64,000 nucleotides of DNA, from assembly GCA_009617715.1 (NCBI GenBank), contig VTFK01000226.1, forward strand, positions 186,001 to 250,000. The letters run 5' to 3'. Of this stretch, positions 23,535-35,557 are shown in pieces (positions within the stretch are counted from its first letter, which is position 1; each line of letters starts with the position of its first letter). A program made the translations under genes and the position numbers. The stretch comes from Plectrocnemia conspersa. Taxonomy: Eukaryota; Arthropoda; Insecta; Trichoptera; Polycentropodidae. The notes under the pieces are model-generated. The model did not search any database, was not told the DNA's origin, and saw only the letters and a program-made list of their open reading frames with translations.

Positions 23535-24495
23535 GGGAATCTAACCCTGAGGGGTGTGACTTCGCAGCCAGTAATACAGGTGGAAACTAGTGAGAATTTT
23601 ATTAGATTATATTACATATTGCGATAGACTTTGATGGATGAGGTCGTTCTTCTCTGAGCGGTGGATGGAGAAGCCGGCGCAAGGATGATATCCTTGGATG
23701 ATCCTTAAACGCGACAGTATTGCGAATTTGATCCCTCTGCTGCGGTGTTCGTATGGTGGAGACTCTCAGAATGTGAGCGACCATGACCGTATGTTGTCCG
23801 CGGGTAGGCCAAATCTGCTAGTCTCTTCGAGTGTTTGCTCTCTCCTCATTGGAGACGAGTCTTAATGCTGATTTACACGATGCCAGTTGAGGTTGTTAAT
23901 CTCTGGATGCCAGCGACTAGCACCGTGTAAACGCTTAACGCTAGTCACTAGAGAAGTCAGTGCGCCACTGGCAAGTCAGCAGCTGGCGGCTCCAGCAGAA
24001 CAAATATTTTTGTTTTTTTGACACGCCAGTTCTCCCCTCCACCACACTGCAGTACTCGCCAAAGGCGAGTGGCGCTTTTTCTCAACAATAGTTCTTCTAG
24101 TTGCTGGCACCGTGTAAACGGTAAAGCGCCAGTGATTTGAAATGCCAGTCGCCGCGTGCCAGTGACCCTCCAGTCAACTTTCAGATAGTATGCCAGTAGT
24201 TGGCAGCGTGTAAATCAGCCCTTAAGTATTTGGGGCTGCACAATCACAATCAAGCAGTGCTCGCTTCTTAAAACAACGAAATGTGTATACGCCTGTGACT
24301 TATTGTGATATATTGTTTCCTGAGACCGTTTCGTAACAAAGAAATATTCATTCTTTGCACTCGAGAATCCTTGCGTTATTTATGGGAAACCCAAATTATT
24401 ACTATTCGTAACGAGGGCTTTTATGTGATCCCACTATTGTCTAGTTTATCCTTATTGATGAATGACTATTTTTGGTCACAGATTTTAACGAGAGT
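23535..24495 (+). repeat. Dispersed repeat (possible solo LTR), copy 1, interrupted by a MITE
   Basis: Matches 36476-37075 in the same orientation in several blocks: AACCCTGAGGGGTG, TTCTCTGAGCGGTGG, GTATGTTGTCCG, CGCTTCTTA...GTATACGCCT, TTTCGTAACAAAGAAATATTC, TTCGTAACGAGGGCT and CTATTGTCT. The interruption is the MITE at 23866-24221. The size, GC content and lack of coding capacity would fit a solo LTR, but no clear TG...CA ends or flanking duplication were found. Confidence 0.7.
23866..24221. mobile_element. CTTAA/TTAA-flanked MITE with repeated GCCAGT motifs
   Basis: The ends are TGCTGATTTACACGATGCCAG and, reversed, GGCTGATTTACACGCTGCCA, flanked by CTTAA on both sides. The duplication is either TTAA (piggyBac-like) or the 5 bp CTTAA. 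At least eight GCCAG(T) or ACTGGC motifs in both orientations lie in the subterminal regions, and GTGTAAACG recurs internally. It has no coding capacity. It sits inside the dispersed repeat 23535-24495. Confidence 0.85.
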
Positions 24496-24944
24496 TTAAA
24501 AAATAGTATCCCTCACAATTCCATTGAGGAAACCTATATTTTTATTTTTCCGGCTTGTTGAATAATATTCCCCAAGCCTTACTCGTTTTCTTATACATAT
24601 CTATCTTTAAATTATCTCTATTTCTAATATTTAATTTATGTACGTATTTTTTTCTTATTAAATAAGTAATAAAATACTCAATTATTTTCAAACTAACTTA
24701 TATATAAATACTAAAACATTAATTTAACACATTTTTTGAACTTCAAACATACTTCTAGAACTAATAAATCTATTTTTATTTAAAACTCACATTGCCCTAT
24801 TTTTTAATTTTTGCAAAGTCCTTTCATCTCATTTATTAGCAATATATAATATTGTTGCACAATAATTAAAGTGGGGTAATATAATACTATTGTAGATTAT
24901 TTTTAAAACTTTTTTTTATCAACGATTATTCCTAAATATCTTGT
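24496..24944. other. AT-rich stretch, nothing recognised
   Basis: Very AT-rich with no features found. Confidence 0.4.
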
Positions 24945-24945
24945 A

Positions 24946-25389
24946 CAGTGAAATATCTTTGTAACGAATACCGAAATAATGAAATTCTCAGTATAACGAA
25001 TCTTAAATTTGTCCACAAAAAACTTTCATACAAAATGTTTTCATTGTAACGAAGATTGATCTCAGTATAACGAAATATTTTGATCAGAATTTAAAAATTA
25101 CGTTACAACTTGACACAATATTTCTCCGAATTCAGTTCGTTCTTGACTTGGAGTGCTACATTCAAGGTGTTTCGCCGACCCTCAAACTTTTTTTATTAAA
25201 CATTTTTTTAACAAATTTTATTGTATTCATTACAGTATTCTTAAAATTGGACAAAACATAAGAGGTTATTCTGATGCTGTAGTAATATTGTAATTAAAAA
25301 TAAAATAAAAATATATCATCTTTCTTACATTCAATATAACAATTTTTTTTCTTCGTTCCCGGGAGCTTCGCTATACTGAAAATTCACTG
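24946..25389 (+). mobile_element. pogo-like MITE, copy 1
   Basis: A 444 bp element with ends CAGTGAAATATCTTTGTAACG and, reversed, CAGTGAATTTTCAGTATAGCG, flanked by TA on both sides as in Tc1/pogo elements. The left arm carries a series of TAACGAA motifs (AACGAATACC, AACGAATCTT, AACGAAGATT, AACGAAATAT), likely transposase-binding repeats. Other copies are at 54579-55019 (reverse) and 57790-58192. Confidence 0.9.
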
Positions 25390-25391
25390 TA

Positions 25392-26866
25392 TATCATTTT
25401 TATAAATCATAAAAAAATATTTTGTTCCAACAAAATTGTCTAAATATAAAATAAGGATACATTAATGAGAAAATTCAATTGTATAGTAACGTGTATTTTT
25501 ACATATTAATCGAGTTATTTTATCTTTGTGACAAAAAATATAAATTCATTGTAGTGATAAATAACCATAGATCATACTTATTATTATTGCGTTTTTATTT
25601 ATAGCATATTATAATGGAAGACAAATATTTCGTTCACTTGAATTTCTGGCTCTTCTTAAATACTCATCGTTTAATAATTTTCTTTATTAATTTTCCACCA
25701 ACAGCTTCAATGGACCGTTAAGTATTAATCCGAAGATCTTTGATTGTATAAAGAGGCCGCTAGCAATGGTAGCCATGTCGAGTTAAGAACGGTATAATCC
25801 AGGGGCTTCAAATCTTATTTATAATATATTTAATTAATATGTAACAGTAGAACACATCAGAAAGTTTTACCACAACATATCCAATATGAAAATTGCTTTT
25901 AAATATATTCTTCGATACATTTTCAGCGATTCTCGACCGCCGTGCCACAATCAATCTTATACATATCAGTACATACGAGCGTGACGCGAATAATTTGTTA
26001 TTTAGCCACATGAATGAGTGGCATCCATCATGCCCGGGGCGGAAAAAATGTTGAGAATCTTTCTCTATCATTATTTATTTTTTATACCCGTAATAGTAAA
26101 TTTCCACGGAGAACAGTTAATTGATCACCTTTGGCGTCATTTGTTTGTCTTATGAGCGTTTTTTATTCACCTTTTATTCCATTCTTCTCAACACTCGTAA
26201 AAAACGGTTAAGTATCGCGCTATTAGGCCCGGACAAAATTTGGTTAACGCTCGCTATGTGTAAACTCATTTCTTTTTTATCTGTTGACAAACGTTTACCT
26301 TTCTGCGTTACATATTAATGATCATTTTAAAATAGCCAGAGACTCAATTTCTTGGTTTAAAAACAATAAACCAATTCTATTAAAAAAATAACCTACAAAA
26401 TATAATTGTAGGTTGTTGTTATATAATTACAGTTGAGATTTATAGTCGAATCTTTTTATCAAAAAGTGAAGGTCTTACGATAAAACGCGTTACGTGTATA
26501 ACTGCTGTAGTACTGCTGCAATTTTATGATTCTATCTATGCTAACACCTGAACCTATTTATTTTCAATCTTATCACATTAATAATTATAAGATAAAATCG
26601 TGGAATATTGTTATAAAATAAAGAACGAATTAATTTTATTATATTTACATGAACATATTTGAGTCATTAATGTCGACTCACTTATTTTTATGGATGTGAC
26701 TATTTGCACTTACTGTAGATACGAATTATTGGCTATTTGCACTCATATGTGTACATTACGTTGGTATTGTTGTGTGTAATACAAATTCGGTTATTCATTA
26801 GGCAAGTCTATCAAAATATTCTTTTAAATCAAGATTTTAAGAGGTTTAAATTACATGTTGTACATA
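25392..26866. other. AT-rich stretch, nothing recognised
   Basis: Short frames at 25808-26318 show no family features. No repeats recognised. Confidence 0.4.
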
Positions 26867-26992
26867 CAGTTGCGAAACGTCCAATTGCTGTTGAAACCCA
26901 AACCTAACCCAAACGAATTAATTTAATGGAAGTTCAAAAACTATTATTAGTTTTGGAGCTTTCATTAGGTTAGGTTGGACTTGAACAACAAA
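26867..26992. repeat. CAGTTGCG-family inverted repeat, copy 2
   Basis: Left end CAGTTGCGAAACGTCCAATT, then AACCCAAACCTAACCCAAACG. The right arm is GGTTAGGTTGGACTTGAACAA. It is preceded by TA. The most complete copy of the family in the window, although its right terminus is decayed. Confidence 0.7.
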
Positions 26993-27369
26993 TAATAGTC
27001 ATATCATATTTTATTCTATTTTGACAATCATCATTTTTTATAAATTATAATTGTTCACGATTTTTGGTATATAAGCTGGTCGATGTGTGACTTGTTATTT
27101 ATTTGTCAGAATAATATTGAGGTTATGGTCAGCTCTAAAATATTTTCTGCCGGCAAATATAGTCAGTTGAGTCGCCACTTGTGGTCAGCAAGTAGAGCAA
27201 GATTGATCAACAAATAATGTCATATTAAGCAGCTCTTAAGTTATTTCTAAAGATTTAATTAAATTTTGCTATGCTGTAAAATATATTTTAATATGCTAAT
27301 AAACATTTTATACAGCAACAAATGTACCAAATTTAATTGCGGCTGTTATTGAACACCTATATCCGTTGA

Positions 27370-27432
27370 CAGTTGCGAAACGTCCATTTGCTGTTCAAAC
27401 CAAAACCTGACCCAAACGAATTAAACAAACTC
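27370..27432 (+). repeat. CAGTTGCG-family repeat, copy 3 (left half)
   Basis: CAGTTGCGAAACGTCCATTT followed by GCTGTTCAAACC and AACCTGACCCAAACG. No right arm is present. Confidence 0.7.
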
Positions 27433-27781
27433 CAAAAAATACACTAAACATTGCTGCTTTTTAAAAATCGCTCTTTAATAAATATATAGCTTATTTTTAT
27501 TATTTTGTTGCTGATCAATTTTATGATCCTACTGACCAAGTAATAATTATGCTTAATGATTATTTATTTTGAATAATCTGACTAAAGATGTGTTTACTTG
27601 CTGATAAAATTTAGTTTGTTTGCTATTCACGTATGAGCTTGATATTTTTTCACCGCTGACAAAAACATTGTATGATGTCTATGATGATTGCTAACCCTAT
27701 ATTTAAATGGCGAATCATTTGAATACTTCTCTTTATTTATTACAAATCTGACCATCATGTTTTGACAGGTTCAATGCATAC

Positions 27782-27952
27782 CAGTGGCATGCGGTCCATA
27801 CATGCGGTAGATGCAGCGCATGCTTTGTGATTGTAAACGATTCTAAAAATTAAATATTTTTTAATTTACGTAATTATGAAACGCAATCGCTCAGAAAATC
27901 GGCTACAGACAGTCATACCGAGGGAGCGGCTAAAGCCGACTGCAGCGCGGGC
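27782..27952 (+). repeat. CAGTGGCATGCGG repeat, copy 2
   Basis: 171 bp, same orientation as 14219-14390 and nearly the same length. Starts CAGTGGCATGCGGTCCATAC and ends GACTGCAGCGCGGGC. Beyond both boundaries the two copies have no similarity. Confidence 0.75.
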
Positions 27953-28371
27953 AGGCGAACTTTGTGCTTTGTTACCGTTCATATAATAACTATGCTGTTT
28001 TATGAGTAAAAAAAAACCTAGCACATTTTTTATGACCTTTTAGATAAAATGGCTAACGTGTTTCTTATTAGAGTTTAATATTATTTCTCAATATATGGTG
28101 TTTGTTTGATTAAAAATTGATTATTATTATTACTGTATTACAATTATTTTCCTGTACCGAAAATTATTTTTTATCTATTATAAGTTGACTCTTAATAATA
28201 AAAATCTGCTCAGAAATGAATAGATGCAACATAGTATGAGAGTTGGGTTAGAGATTATTTAAAATGTAATAAAATAATATATGCGTTATTAATACAAGAA
28301 ACACCCAGATCCATGTGTAACATCTGAATTTAGTCACGAGTGAAATATTAATATTTTAATAATAGTTATAA

Positions 28372-28690
28372 CCCTTTGTAGTCTAATTTTGAATGAATAT
28401 ATTTTATTAAATAATTTAATGAATATATTTAATTAAATAAATTAATTTTAGAATTTAAATTATATATTTATAATATAAATACTATTTTTTATTTAACTTT
28501 AATTAAATTAATATTAATCTTATTAGATAATACACTTTTATGATTTATAATAATTGTTTTATTAATTTCTTTTCATATTATATTATATATGTAGATTAAA
28601 AATTTAAAATATATTTTATATTTATTTTTATAATATTATTAATTTTAAGATATAATTTTAAATAACTTGAAAAAAAATGTTTGAGATTCG
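28372..28690 (+). repeat. CCCTTTGTAGTC AT-rich repeat, copy 1
   Basis: Begins AACCCTTTGTAGTCTAATTT and continues in extremely AT-rich sequence. It resembles the reverse complement of 55440-56062, which ends GACTACAAAGGG followed by TTAA. Shared internal text includes TCTTATTAGA and ATATATTTATAATATAAATA. It is probably one end of a TTAA-type element. The flanking stretches 27960-28370 and 28690-29040 show nothing else. Confidence 0.5.
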
Positions 28691-29049
28691 AATTATGTTC
28701 TATTATACTGTCTGATTTTGATTAATACAACAATATTATTTTCATATAAAAATATTGCAACCATTTAAGTTATAAAAAAATAAAATTTAATCGTAATATA
28801 GATTTAAATTTTATTATCGTGCCTTTCATTTTGCAATGCTCTCGTTGCCTTACATTATTTGGTTTAATAAGGTTTCCGATTTGATCTTTAAATATCATTA
28901 TATGAAACCCTTATCACTTATTGAATGAAATTGAATGCCCGAGCTTATTAAAATCACAATACAAGGGGGTATTACATACTTTTGCGAAGCTCCAAAGATG
29001 TAATACGTTCATCGATCTAATCCGATAAAAGAGTCATACATGCATGTTG

Positions 29050-29760
29050 TATAGACAATTTTTTTTTGTACCCATCATCCAAAAAGAATCGCTGTCTCGA
29101 TCACGCGATCTACCGCAGTCTCGCGTTGCACACGCCACCTGGTTAGTTGTTTTTCTTTTTCACTTTTGTCTCTGCTCACTTTACTGTCTGTCGTTCATTC
29201 ATCCCGAGATGATTCAGAATCGACCGCCCGTCAGTCAGATTTCATTCTACAGTGGAATTTATTGATAAATCGCTCGAAACTTCTTATCAGTATCATCCGT
29301 CGGCCGGAAACTAGCAGCAGTTGGCGATTGCCACTATCATCAATTCAGGGTTACTGCGTGACGATGCGAATAATCGTTATTGTAATTTTTGTGTGTTTTT
29401 GCTCGAATAAAAAAACGTCTGTCGTTCTTTGATCTGTCCAAGTGCGTCACGTACGTAAATGCCTTTGGCTTTGCGGTCTGGCTGTCTCGAGATGAGCATA
29501 ATCAAATTTCAATACTGTCGTCGAGGTTTTGTGAATTATTAAAATGTTCGTTTCGATTGTGGCTCACGATCGTGTACGGTTTTGCGTTTAGCTGTAATAA
29601 AATATTATTGAATAATAATACACTTGATTCGACACAGAATGCTAACGAGTTTAATCAAGTGTTTTATTTTAATATACTTCAAGGTAATAATTTTATAGTG
29701 GCTTTTATCTGGCCCTATAGGCTGGAGTTTGCGCTTTAACGATATGCGGGATTAAAGTGA
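29050..29760. promoter_or_regulatory. CpG-rich island (candidate promoter or untranslated exon)
   Basis: GC-richer, apparently low-copy block with three overlapping + strand frames (73-116 codons), none with family features. The donor-like GTACGTAA at about 29450 follows the CpG-richest part. It could be a transcription start region or an unknown gene's exon. Confidence 0.25.
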
Positions 29761-29999
29761 TAATTTGCGATTCTTATCGCTTGTGTGAGATAATATCTAA
29801 AACGATTAAGCTCTTGAATATTTTAATTTAGAGGCAAAACCTTTTTTCGTATAGAATTTAGGCGATAGGCGTTGGTATTTAGACACAAATGAACCATTTT
29901 GTTATATTTACATACATAAATCAGAAGGCGGTTCTTCAGAAAGGGTAGTAAGCAAATATATATTAACTGCGTATTTTTTTTTAGTACTCGATGATAGTT

Positions 30000-30710
30000 T
30001 TACACCTCCCCCGACACGAATATGATCGAGTCAGTGGAATGAAACAATAGGTTGGAACGAGCTATTTTCCACTGTATTGCTGTTTTATACTGTCGAGACT
30101 CTGCAACATAGTGATTATCTTCTTCGATGCGCTGCCAATCGATCTGCTTCTGCTGGCGTCCTGAAAGTCCTATCTTCCCCGCCCTACCTTTCGTCTCAGC
30201 GCTCACGTAATTATGAGTATGTATGACACGTCTTCGACCTCTCTCGGCTTGGGCTGACTTGTCACGCAGCATTCCCAGCACACTGCCGCCGCGCGTCAGC
30301 GGTTCTCGAACTCGCCGTGATAAGATGTTGTCAAGACAACATATATGTACGCACAGAGCGCGAATAGTCGGGGGAGGAATGCGGTCAGGTGATGCTGAAT
30401 GGAGTGCCCCGCTTTTTCGGTGGTGATAGGTCATGGTAGCGCGTGTGACCGCCGCCAAGGCCTGCTCTTTCTCTTTCACGCACTCTCGGTCGCCGACGTC
30501 GCCTCATCTGGATTCCGGTCAGGTGGATTCTTTGAATGTCGCAGCCGTTGATAGTACGGGTAGGAATTCGAAAGAAGACAGTCTGTTGCTGAAGGCCCTC
30601 TCGTGATTGTGTGTGCTATGCGAAAATTGTTTGTCGTAGCGAGGCGGAACGGATGCGACGACGGGTGCTTGTTAAGAGGTTGAAAAATGGCGTTGACACA
30701 CATGATTCAG
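30000..30710 (-). other. CpG-rich island with the longest unexplained ORF (159 codons, 30000-30479)
   Basis: The - strand frame 30000-30479 starts MKEKEQALAAVTRATM and is rich in Arg, Ser and Gln, with no domain, signal peptide or membrane segment that I recognise. A second - strand frame of 75 codons (30476-30703) ends just where it begins. GC-rich DNA produces long chance frames, and the opposite strand is also open for 67 codons. A promoter island or 5' exon is at least as likely as a protein. Confidence 0.2.
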
Positions 30711-31300
30711 TTTTATGTAACGGTTCTAATAGTATAGTATAGAACTGCTCGCAGATAAAAATTAAAACGCATGCAATGTCAAATGCAACTTAATACGTTC
30801 TTAAGAAAATAGGAAAATATTTTGCGGTACGTCTCCCCTGATTCAACATTTCAAAGATGTATGACATTTAAACGTGAACTATCAGCTTATATAATCTATG
30901 TGGTTTAATCATTAGCTACAATCGTTAGATAATAATTTTGTTTGATAATTTATTTTTTATTGATAAGAAACGGTAGAATATTATTAATTCTTTGATTGCA
31001 AATCAACTGTACAAATGTAATCGACAAATTCTGATCTTGGTATTAATCAGTATGTGATATCATTAAACTGCATTGAGTAGTTCATATCCTATAAAAATTG
31101 AGTTACGAAACCACAGTAAGAATGTAAATAAGTCGGTTAATAGATGTAATTGAAGCTATAACGAAAGTGCGACTGAAAAGTCGAAAAAACAGCACGCGAA
31201 TATGCATTTATTAGGCTGTACCATATGAAATTACCGAATTTGTAGGTAAAAATTAAAATCAGATATTTTCAATATTTGCAATTTCGGGTTTTTAGTCACA
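30711..31300. other. AT-rich stretch, nothing recognised
   Basis: No gene or repeat found. Confidence 0.4.
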
Positions 31301-31304
31301 AGCA

Positions 31305-31760
31305 GAACGCGGTCGTGATCGATCGTCTAGGTGTGTATAGTTACTTTGGTATCCGTTGCGTGCACCACTGCCGTTATCAGTACTTGGGCCCTACGAGTCC
31401 AACCCTATGGGCGGGCACCGAGCTTGTGACGGCCAGATGAGCGGGACCCACCCCCCGTAGTACTACATATTCTATCGGAGTTTCATTAGTATTTCTCCCG
31501 AGCGCACGGGGAGACGTGCTCTCGTTGGCTGGCATGCATTGCGTATCATCCTTGTCACAACACCACCTCTCCTGATCTTCAAGGGATGTATATGTTGCCT
31601 CAGTCGCAGCTTTGGCTCTCAGTTCCCCTCAGGACCGAGCACTTTCACCCTGCTTGTGTTACTATGCTATGCTTTATTCGTCATAAGTAGTGCCTCGCGC
31701 CCTACCTCGGACGGCCAGCCCGAGAGGTCACTTCCCCTCAAGTTTTGTAAGATGCCTTAC
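31305..31760. other. Sharp GC-rich block of unknown origin
   Basis: About 450 bp much richer in G and C than either side, with abrupt edges. Segments such as GGGCGGGCACCGAGCTTGTG and GAGCGGGACCCACCCCCCG look like retroelement or foreign sequence, but no frame shows gag, pol or endonuclease motifs. No second copy was found in the window. Confidence 0.3.
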
Positions 31761-32620
31761 TACTGTGTCATTGATATCGTCAAAAGTAATATTTTCACAA
31801 TCTTCTAAAAACTTAAATAACTTTGAAAAAACATAACATACTTTGAAAAAACAAACTCTTGCTTTGTTCTTCTTTCTGTCTCCAATATAATCTTTGATCC
31901 AAATGCTGAAATCTTTTCTCTGACTGAAATTATATTGATGTTTTTTCCTTGCAATTATTGTTTTAATACGTCTGCATACTAAATATATCATATAAATACG
32001 AAAGACTAGCATATTTAGCTGATAAAAGTATCTCGATGTCTGTCAATCTCTATCTAATCGCCCCTTGGTAACCGGCCTTATGTATCGTAGGTTGGGAAGC
32101 TCTCCGACGAATCATAACAATACATAAATCATTCAACCAATTGTTGCGCTCGTTATATGTCAACCCCTCTAGTAAATTTGTTTTATTTTTATTGTTTTTC
32201 GAAGGTTAAATAATATTAACGGTGAAATTTTTTCTGTCGCCCGATACAAAAAATCATTATTGTTTGCGCAACCGTTATGCACAAAAGAAATATATTTTCT
32301 CTGCATTTCGAAGGTAATTACGACGTGGTTCGACGCATTGTTTGCTTATTTCCTTATATCCAAAGGATCTTTTTTCCATCTGGACATTGTGGTGGTCCGT
32401 TCAATTACAGTCTTATACTATTCTCACGTTTCTTCTTGTAGTTATCGTGGTTATGGTGATTTGCTGCGCGAATTTACAAAGAAGAACTCCCACAACACAT
32501 TTATTTAAATCAAAATAAGCTCCACTCACTTTTAAGGCATTATCCTATCGAGAAACCAAGTAAAAATACTATTTTTTGCTTATTAAGTATTTGAACCCTT
32601 TGGCATGGAACGTTTTATTT
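31761..32620. other. AT-rich stretch, nothing secure
   Basis: A - strand frame of 94 codons (31728-32012, rich in Lys, Arg and Phe, ending TKLEGK) looks mildly protein-like, but I recognise no family. A transposon remnant is possible. Nothing else was found. Confidence 0.35.
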
Positions 32621-32625
32621 CTTAA

Positions 32626-32841
32626 CCTTTTGAACGCGGAAATCGAATTTTTTATCTCTACGCCAAAATCAGTAAAAAAAAATGCTTTTCAAGAAAAAAC
32701 TTTTTTTTGTGAATAAACATAAAATATTATTTTAAATAAATAAAAATTAAAAAATCAGAATATTTAAACACAGTATCAAGGTAAAATTTGCATTTAAAAA
32801 AAAACAATTAAATATTATTTTTGATTAACGCGTCCAAAGGT
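32626..32841. mobile_element. TTAA-flanked piggyBac-like MITE
   Basis: A 216 bp element bounded by TTAA at 32622-32625 and 32842-32845. The ends are CCTTTTGAACGCGG and, reversed, ACCTTTGGACGCGT. It is AT-rich inside. The TTAA duplication and CC(C/T)TTT start fit piggyBac-type elements, and 42961-43177 is similar in design. Confidence 0.75.
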
Positions 32842-32845
32842 TTAA

Positions 32846-34290
32846 ATATAATTCCAAGTAGCGGAATAGAATACAATCTGTTAGTGAAAGAGCATCATCT
32901 GCATTCGACCATTGTCCAGTTCGTTTTCTGTTATCACACAGAATCCACTTTTATCACAGTAATGATTCGTTCCAAAAATTGATTTTTTTTCGTTTCAAAT
33001 CAAATGACCGATGTTCAATTCGTGCGGTACCCGCTTGTTTAACCTTTTGACCTTTCCTATCGCAACGAGGTAGCGAGAAGCAGTCATTACACTAACTCCT
33101 AGATCACATGCGAGAGAGCGCGAATTTTTGCACGTGGATTAGCTTCCACCATAGTCTACAATTGTTCTTCGTTTATAACGGTTTTTGGTCTTCCCCGAGG
33201 CTCATTTTGAAACTCCATATTGCCAAAACGGATTTTTTAAACCATAATCGGATTCTTCTCTGGATTGCTGTTCTTTCTCCGACGCATTTTTAATCTTTTT
33301 ATTTATCACAGCTGCATTGTGTCCCAACTTGAATTCGTATAAATAAGACTCTTTACTCTTTACACTGTAAAAATACACATTTAAATACGATTGAAGGGTA
33401 CAATGTATTTGTAAATTACAAATAGCCGAAGTGGTTAAATACTATGTGAAACCTTTCTTAATCGCGATCGATCTTATGCTGACTGAAAATTGGCAAGTTC
33501 ATGTGGTACAACCAAAATTGAATTAACATTCTCATGCAATATTTTCATAAAAAATGAGTTGTTGATGATAATCATATCAACTGTGCAACTAATTTAATCT
33601 CAAAGTTTTTATTAAATATAACGACATTTTTGTGAGTAAAATATCATTTAATTAAACTTTGCAGCCCGAGAGTCTGAAAAGTTACTGACCCGTGTGTATG
33701 CGTGTAGTGTGGTTATATCTGAGAGAATGTGTTGATCATTTCATAAAGTTCTTTATTACTTTTAATAATAATACTGTGCTGACCAAGAAAAGTTGTCGAT
33801 ATTATAAATTATTATTAAATTCGCAACAATTTTTGAGTCATGAATTATCATTGATAAGTGATGTTCTCAGTCAACCACTTCAGATTTTGAGAAGGCGTTC
33901 GACAGGGTTTGTCATGGGTTATTATTAAAAAAATTGTCAATGTTCGATTATTCAGATGATTTAAATCGTAGATCGTAGACAGTTTGTTAACCTTGATAAT
34001 AAAATTAATTTATATACTATTTATAAATTTTATAGGATGACTTAAAATTATAATTTCGTAAAAAACAAATCATTACGGATTTTTTTTTTATGTATTTGAG
34101 TTACCACTTTACAGTTTCAATATCACACAAATTAATTACACACAACCGACAAAATAGCGTTAAATTACATTTTTCTCACATAAAAAACGATTCGCTTGTA
34201 CGTCGTAGTCTATTTTTGTTTATTAACCTTTCGAGCGATTACAGTTTTATATTTCACATAACGGTACGTTAAATAATTAAAAAATCTGTT
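32846..34290. other. AT-rich stretch, nothing recognised
   Basis: Short frames without family features. Confidence 0.4.
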
Positions 34291-34299
34291 TTAGTTGGG

Positions 34300-34990
34300 T
34301 TGCTTCAAATGAATCGATGCCTCATCGCTTCCAATTGGTGCATCGGCATCCTGGATAATTTTATATGCGTTCAAGGATCGCTTGCCTTCGACACCCCTTT
34401 CCACCCCATTTTTTACCTATTTCCCGTGACTCGTCACCGTCGTCGCCATTTTTGTAAAATTATTAAAGTCGCATTAATGCTCCCTGGCCACGCTACGCGA
34501 AATTTCGATCAAATAATAACGCCCACGTGCCTTGCGAAATTCGCCGACTCCATTGTTGCTTTTTTTATATTGAATTTACACGGAATATTGTCGTCGTGGC
34601 GAAAGTGACGACTTCGCTAGATTATGATTAATGCGGAAAGAATATGATTGCAACGTTTTGGCTCGCATGCTATGAAAAATTATGGCAACGCGCCATTTTT
34701 CACGCAGATATGCAACACTTATGCACAATATGCAATAATGCAGGGTCACGGGTGTGCCCTTGTCTTCTGCTTCTGTGTATCAATGTCGGATTTTGTATGT
34801 CTATTCCTATCTGCTTCACACGAGTAACAACGGTCTGGTTGACATCGCATCATTTAGCAGATATTGTTGGTGTTATTTTCCATTGTTTTCACGCGTGTGT
34901 GTGTATCACGTCATCCGAACACACGAGTTTCGTATTGTCCTTCCACTTGCTACTAATCAGTAGTAAGTTGTTTCCATTCAATACTACTTA
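34300..34990. promoter_or_regulatory. Low-copy GC-richer island (candidate cis-regulatory element)
   Basis: Contains ATTAATGC- and TGATTAATGC-type homeodomain-like strings together with CpG-rich text, and no repeat match. Two + strand frames (34300-34608, 34644-34991) are hydrophobic and Cys-rich and look non-coding. The pattern is typical of conserved non-coding DNA in insects, an inference from composition only. Confidence 0.25.
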
Positions 34991-34994
34991 GTCG

Positions 34995-35557
34995 ATCTTT
35001 GAATTGTAGCACAATGTGATAAACTAAGTTTGCTTCCAATGAAATTCCATAGGCACAACATAGTGGTGTGTGTAAATAGCGAATACATAATTCATATCAA
35101 AGGATGTTGCTCGTTCATGAACATTCACTATTCGAAACGCGTAAATTATTGACGTTTTCTCGGAGCCGTTGTATAATTACCCGGAAGGTAATTCTAGATT
35201 GGATATTTCAGTCGTATTAAGGTATTTTCAACATAATTTATTTATGAATAACTTAAGGTTTTGCTTCCAGTTATAAATTACAATCACATTGATTTATTTA
35301 TTATCATGGCTAATGAAATTAAAGTCATTAGTATTCTAAAAATAAAACACTACTTTACATTTCCTTAATCATACATAGGTTTAAAGATAATTGACTAAGA
35401 ATAGTTTGTGTTTTAAAATATTAGGGGCAACTCAACTAATGGGTCTAATCACCATCCAGTCATTTATTTTTCCGTTGTAACTAAATGTAAACAATACATG
35501 TAAGTATTACATTAAAATATCAGACTAAAATCAAAGTCTAGAATTTTATTAAGTATA
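34995..35557. other. AT-rich stretch, nothing recognised
   Basis: No gene or repeat found. Confidence 0.4.

Noticed and set aside
31728..32012. 94-codon - strand frame ending TKLEGK
   Set aside because: It looks mildly protein-like, but no transposase or domain motif could be identified and it runs into the GC-rich block.
34300..34991. Two + strand frames of 102 and 115 codons
   Set aside because: Composition (Cys/Phe/Ile-rich without pattern) and the absence of domains suggest chance frames in a GC-richer non-coding block.
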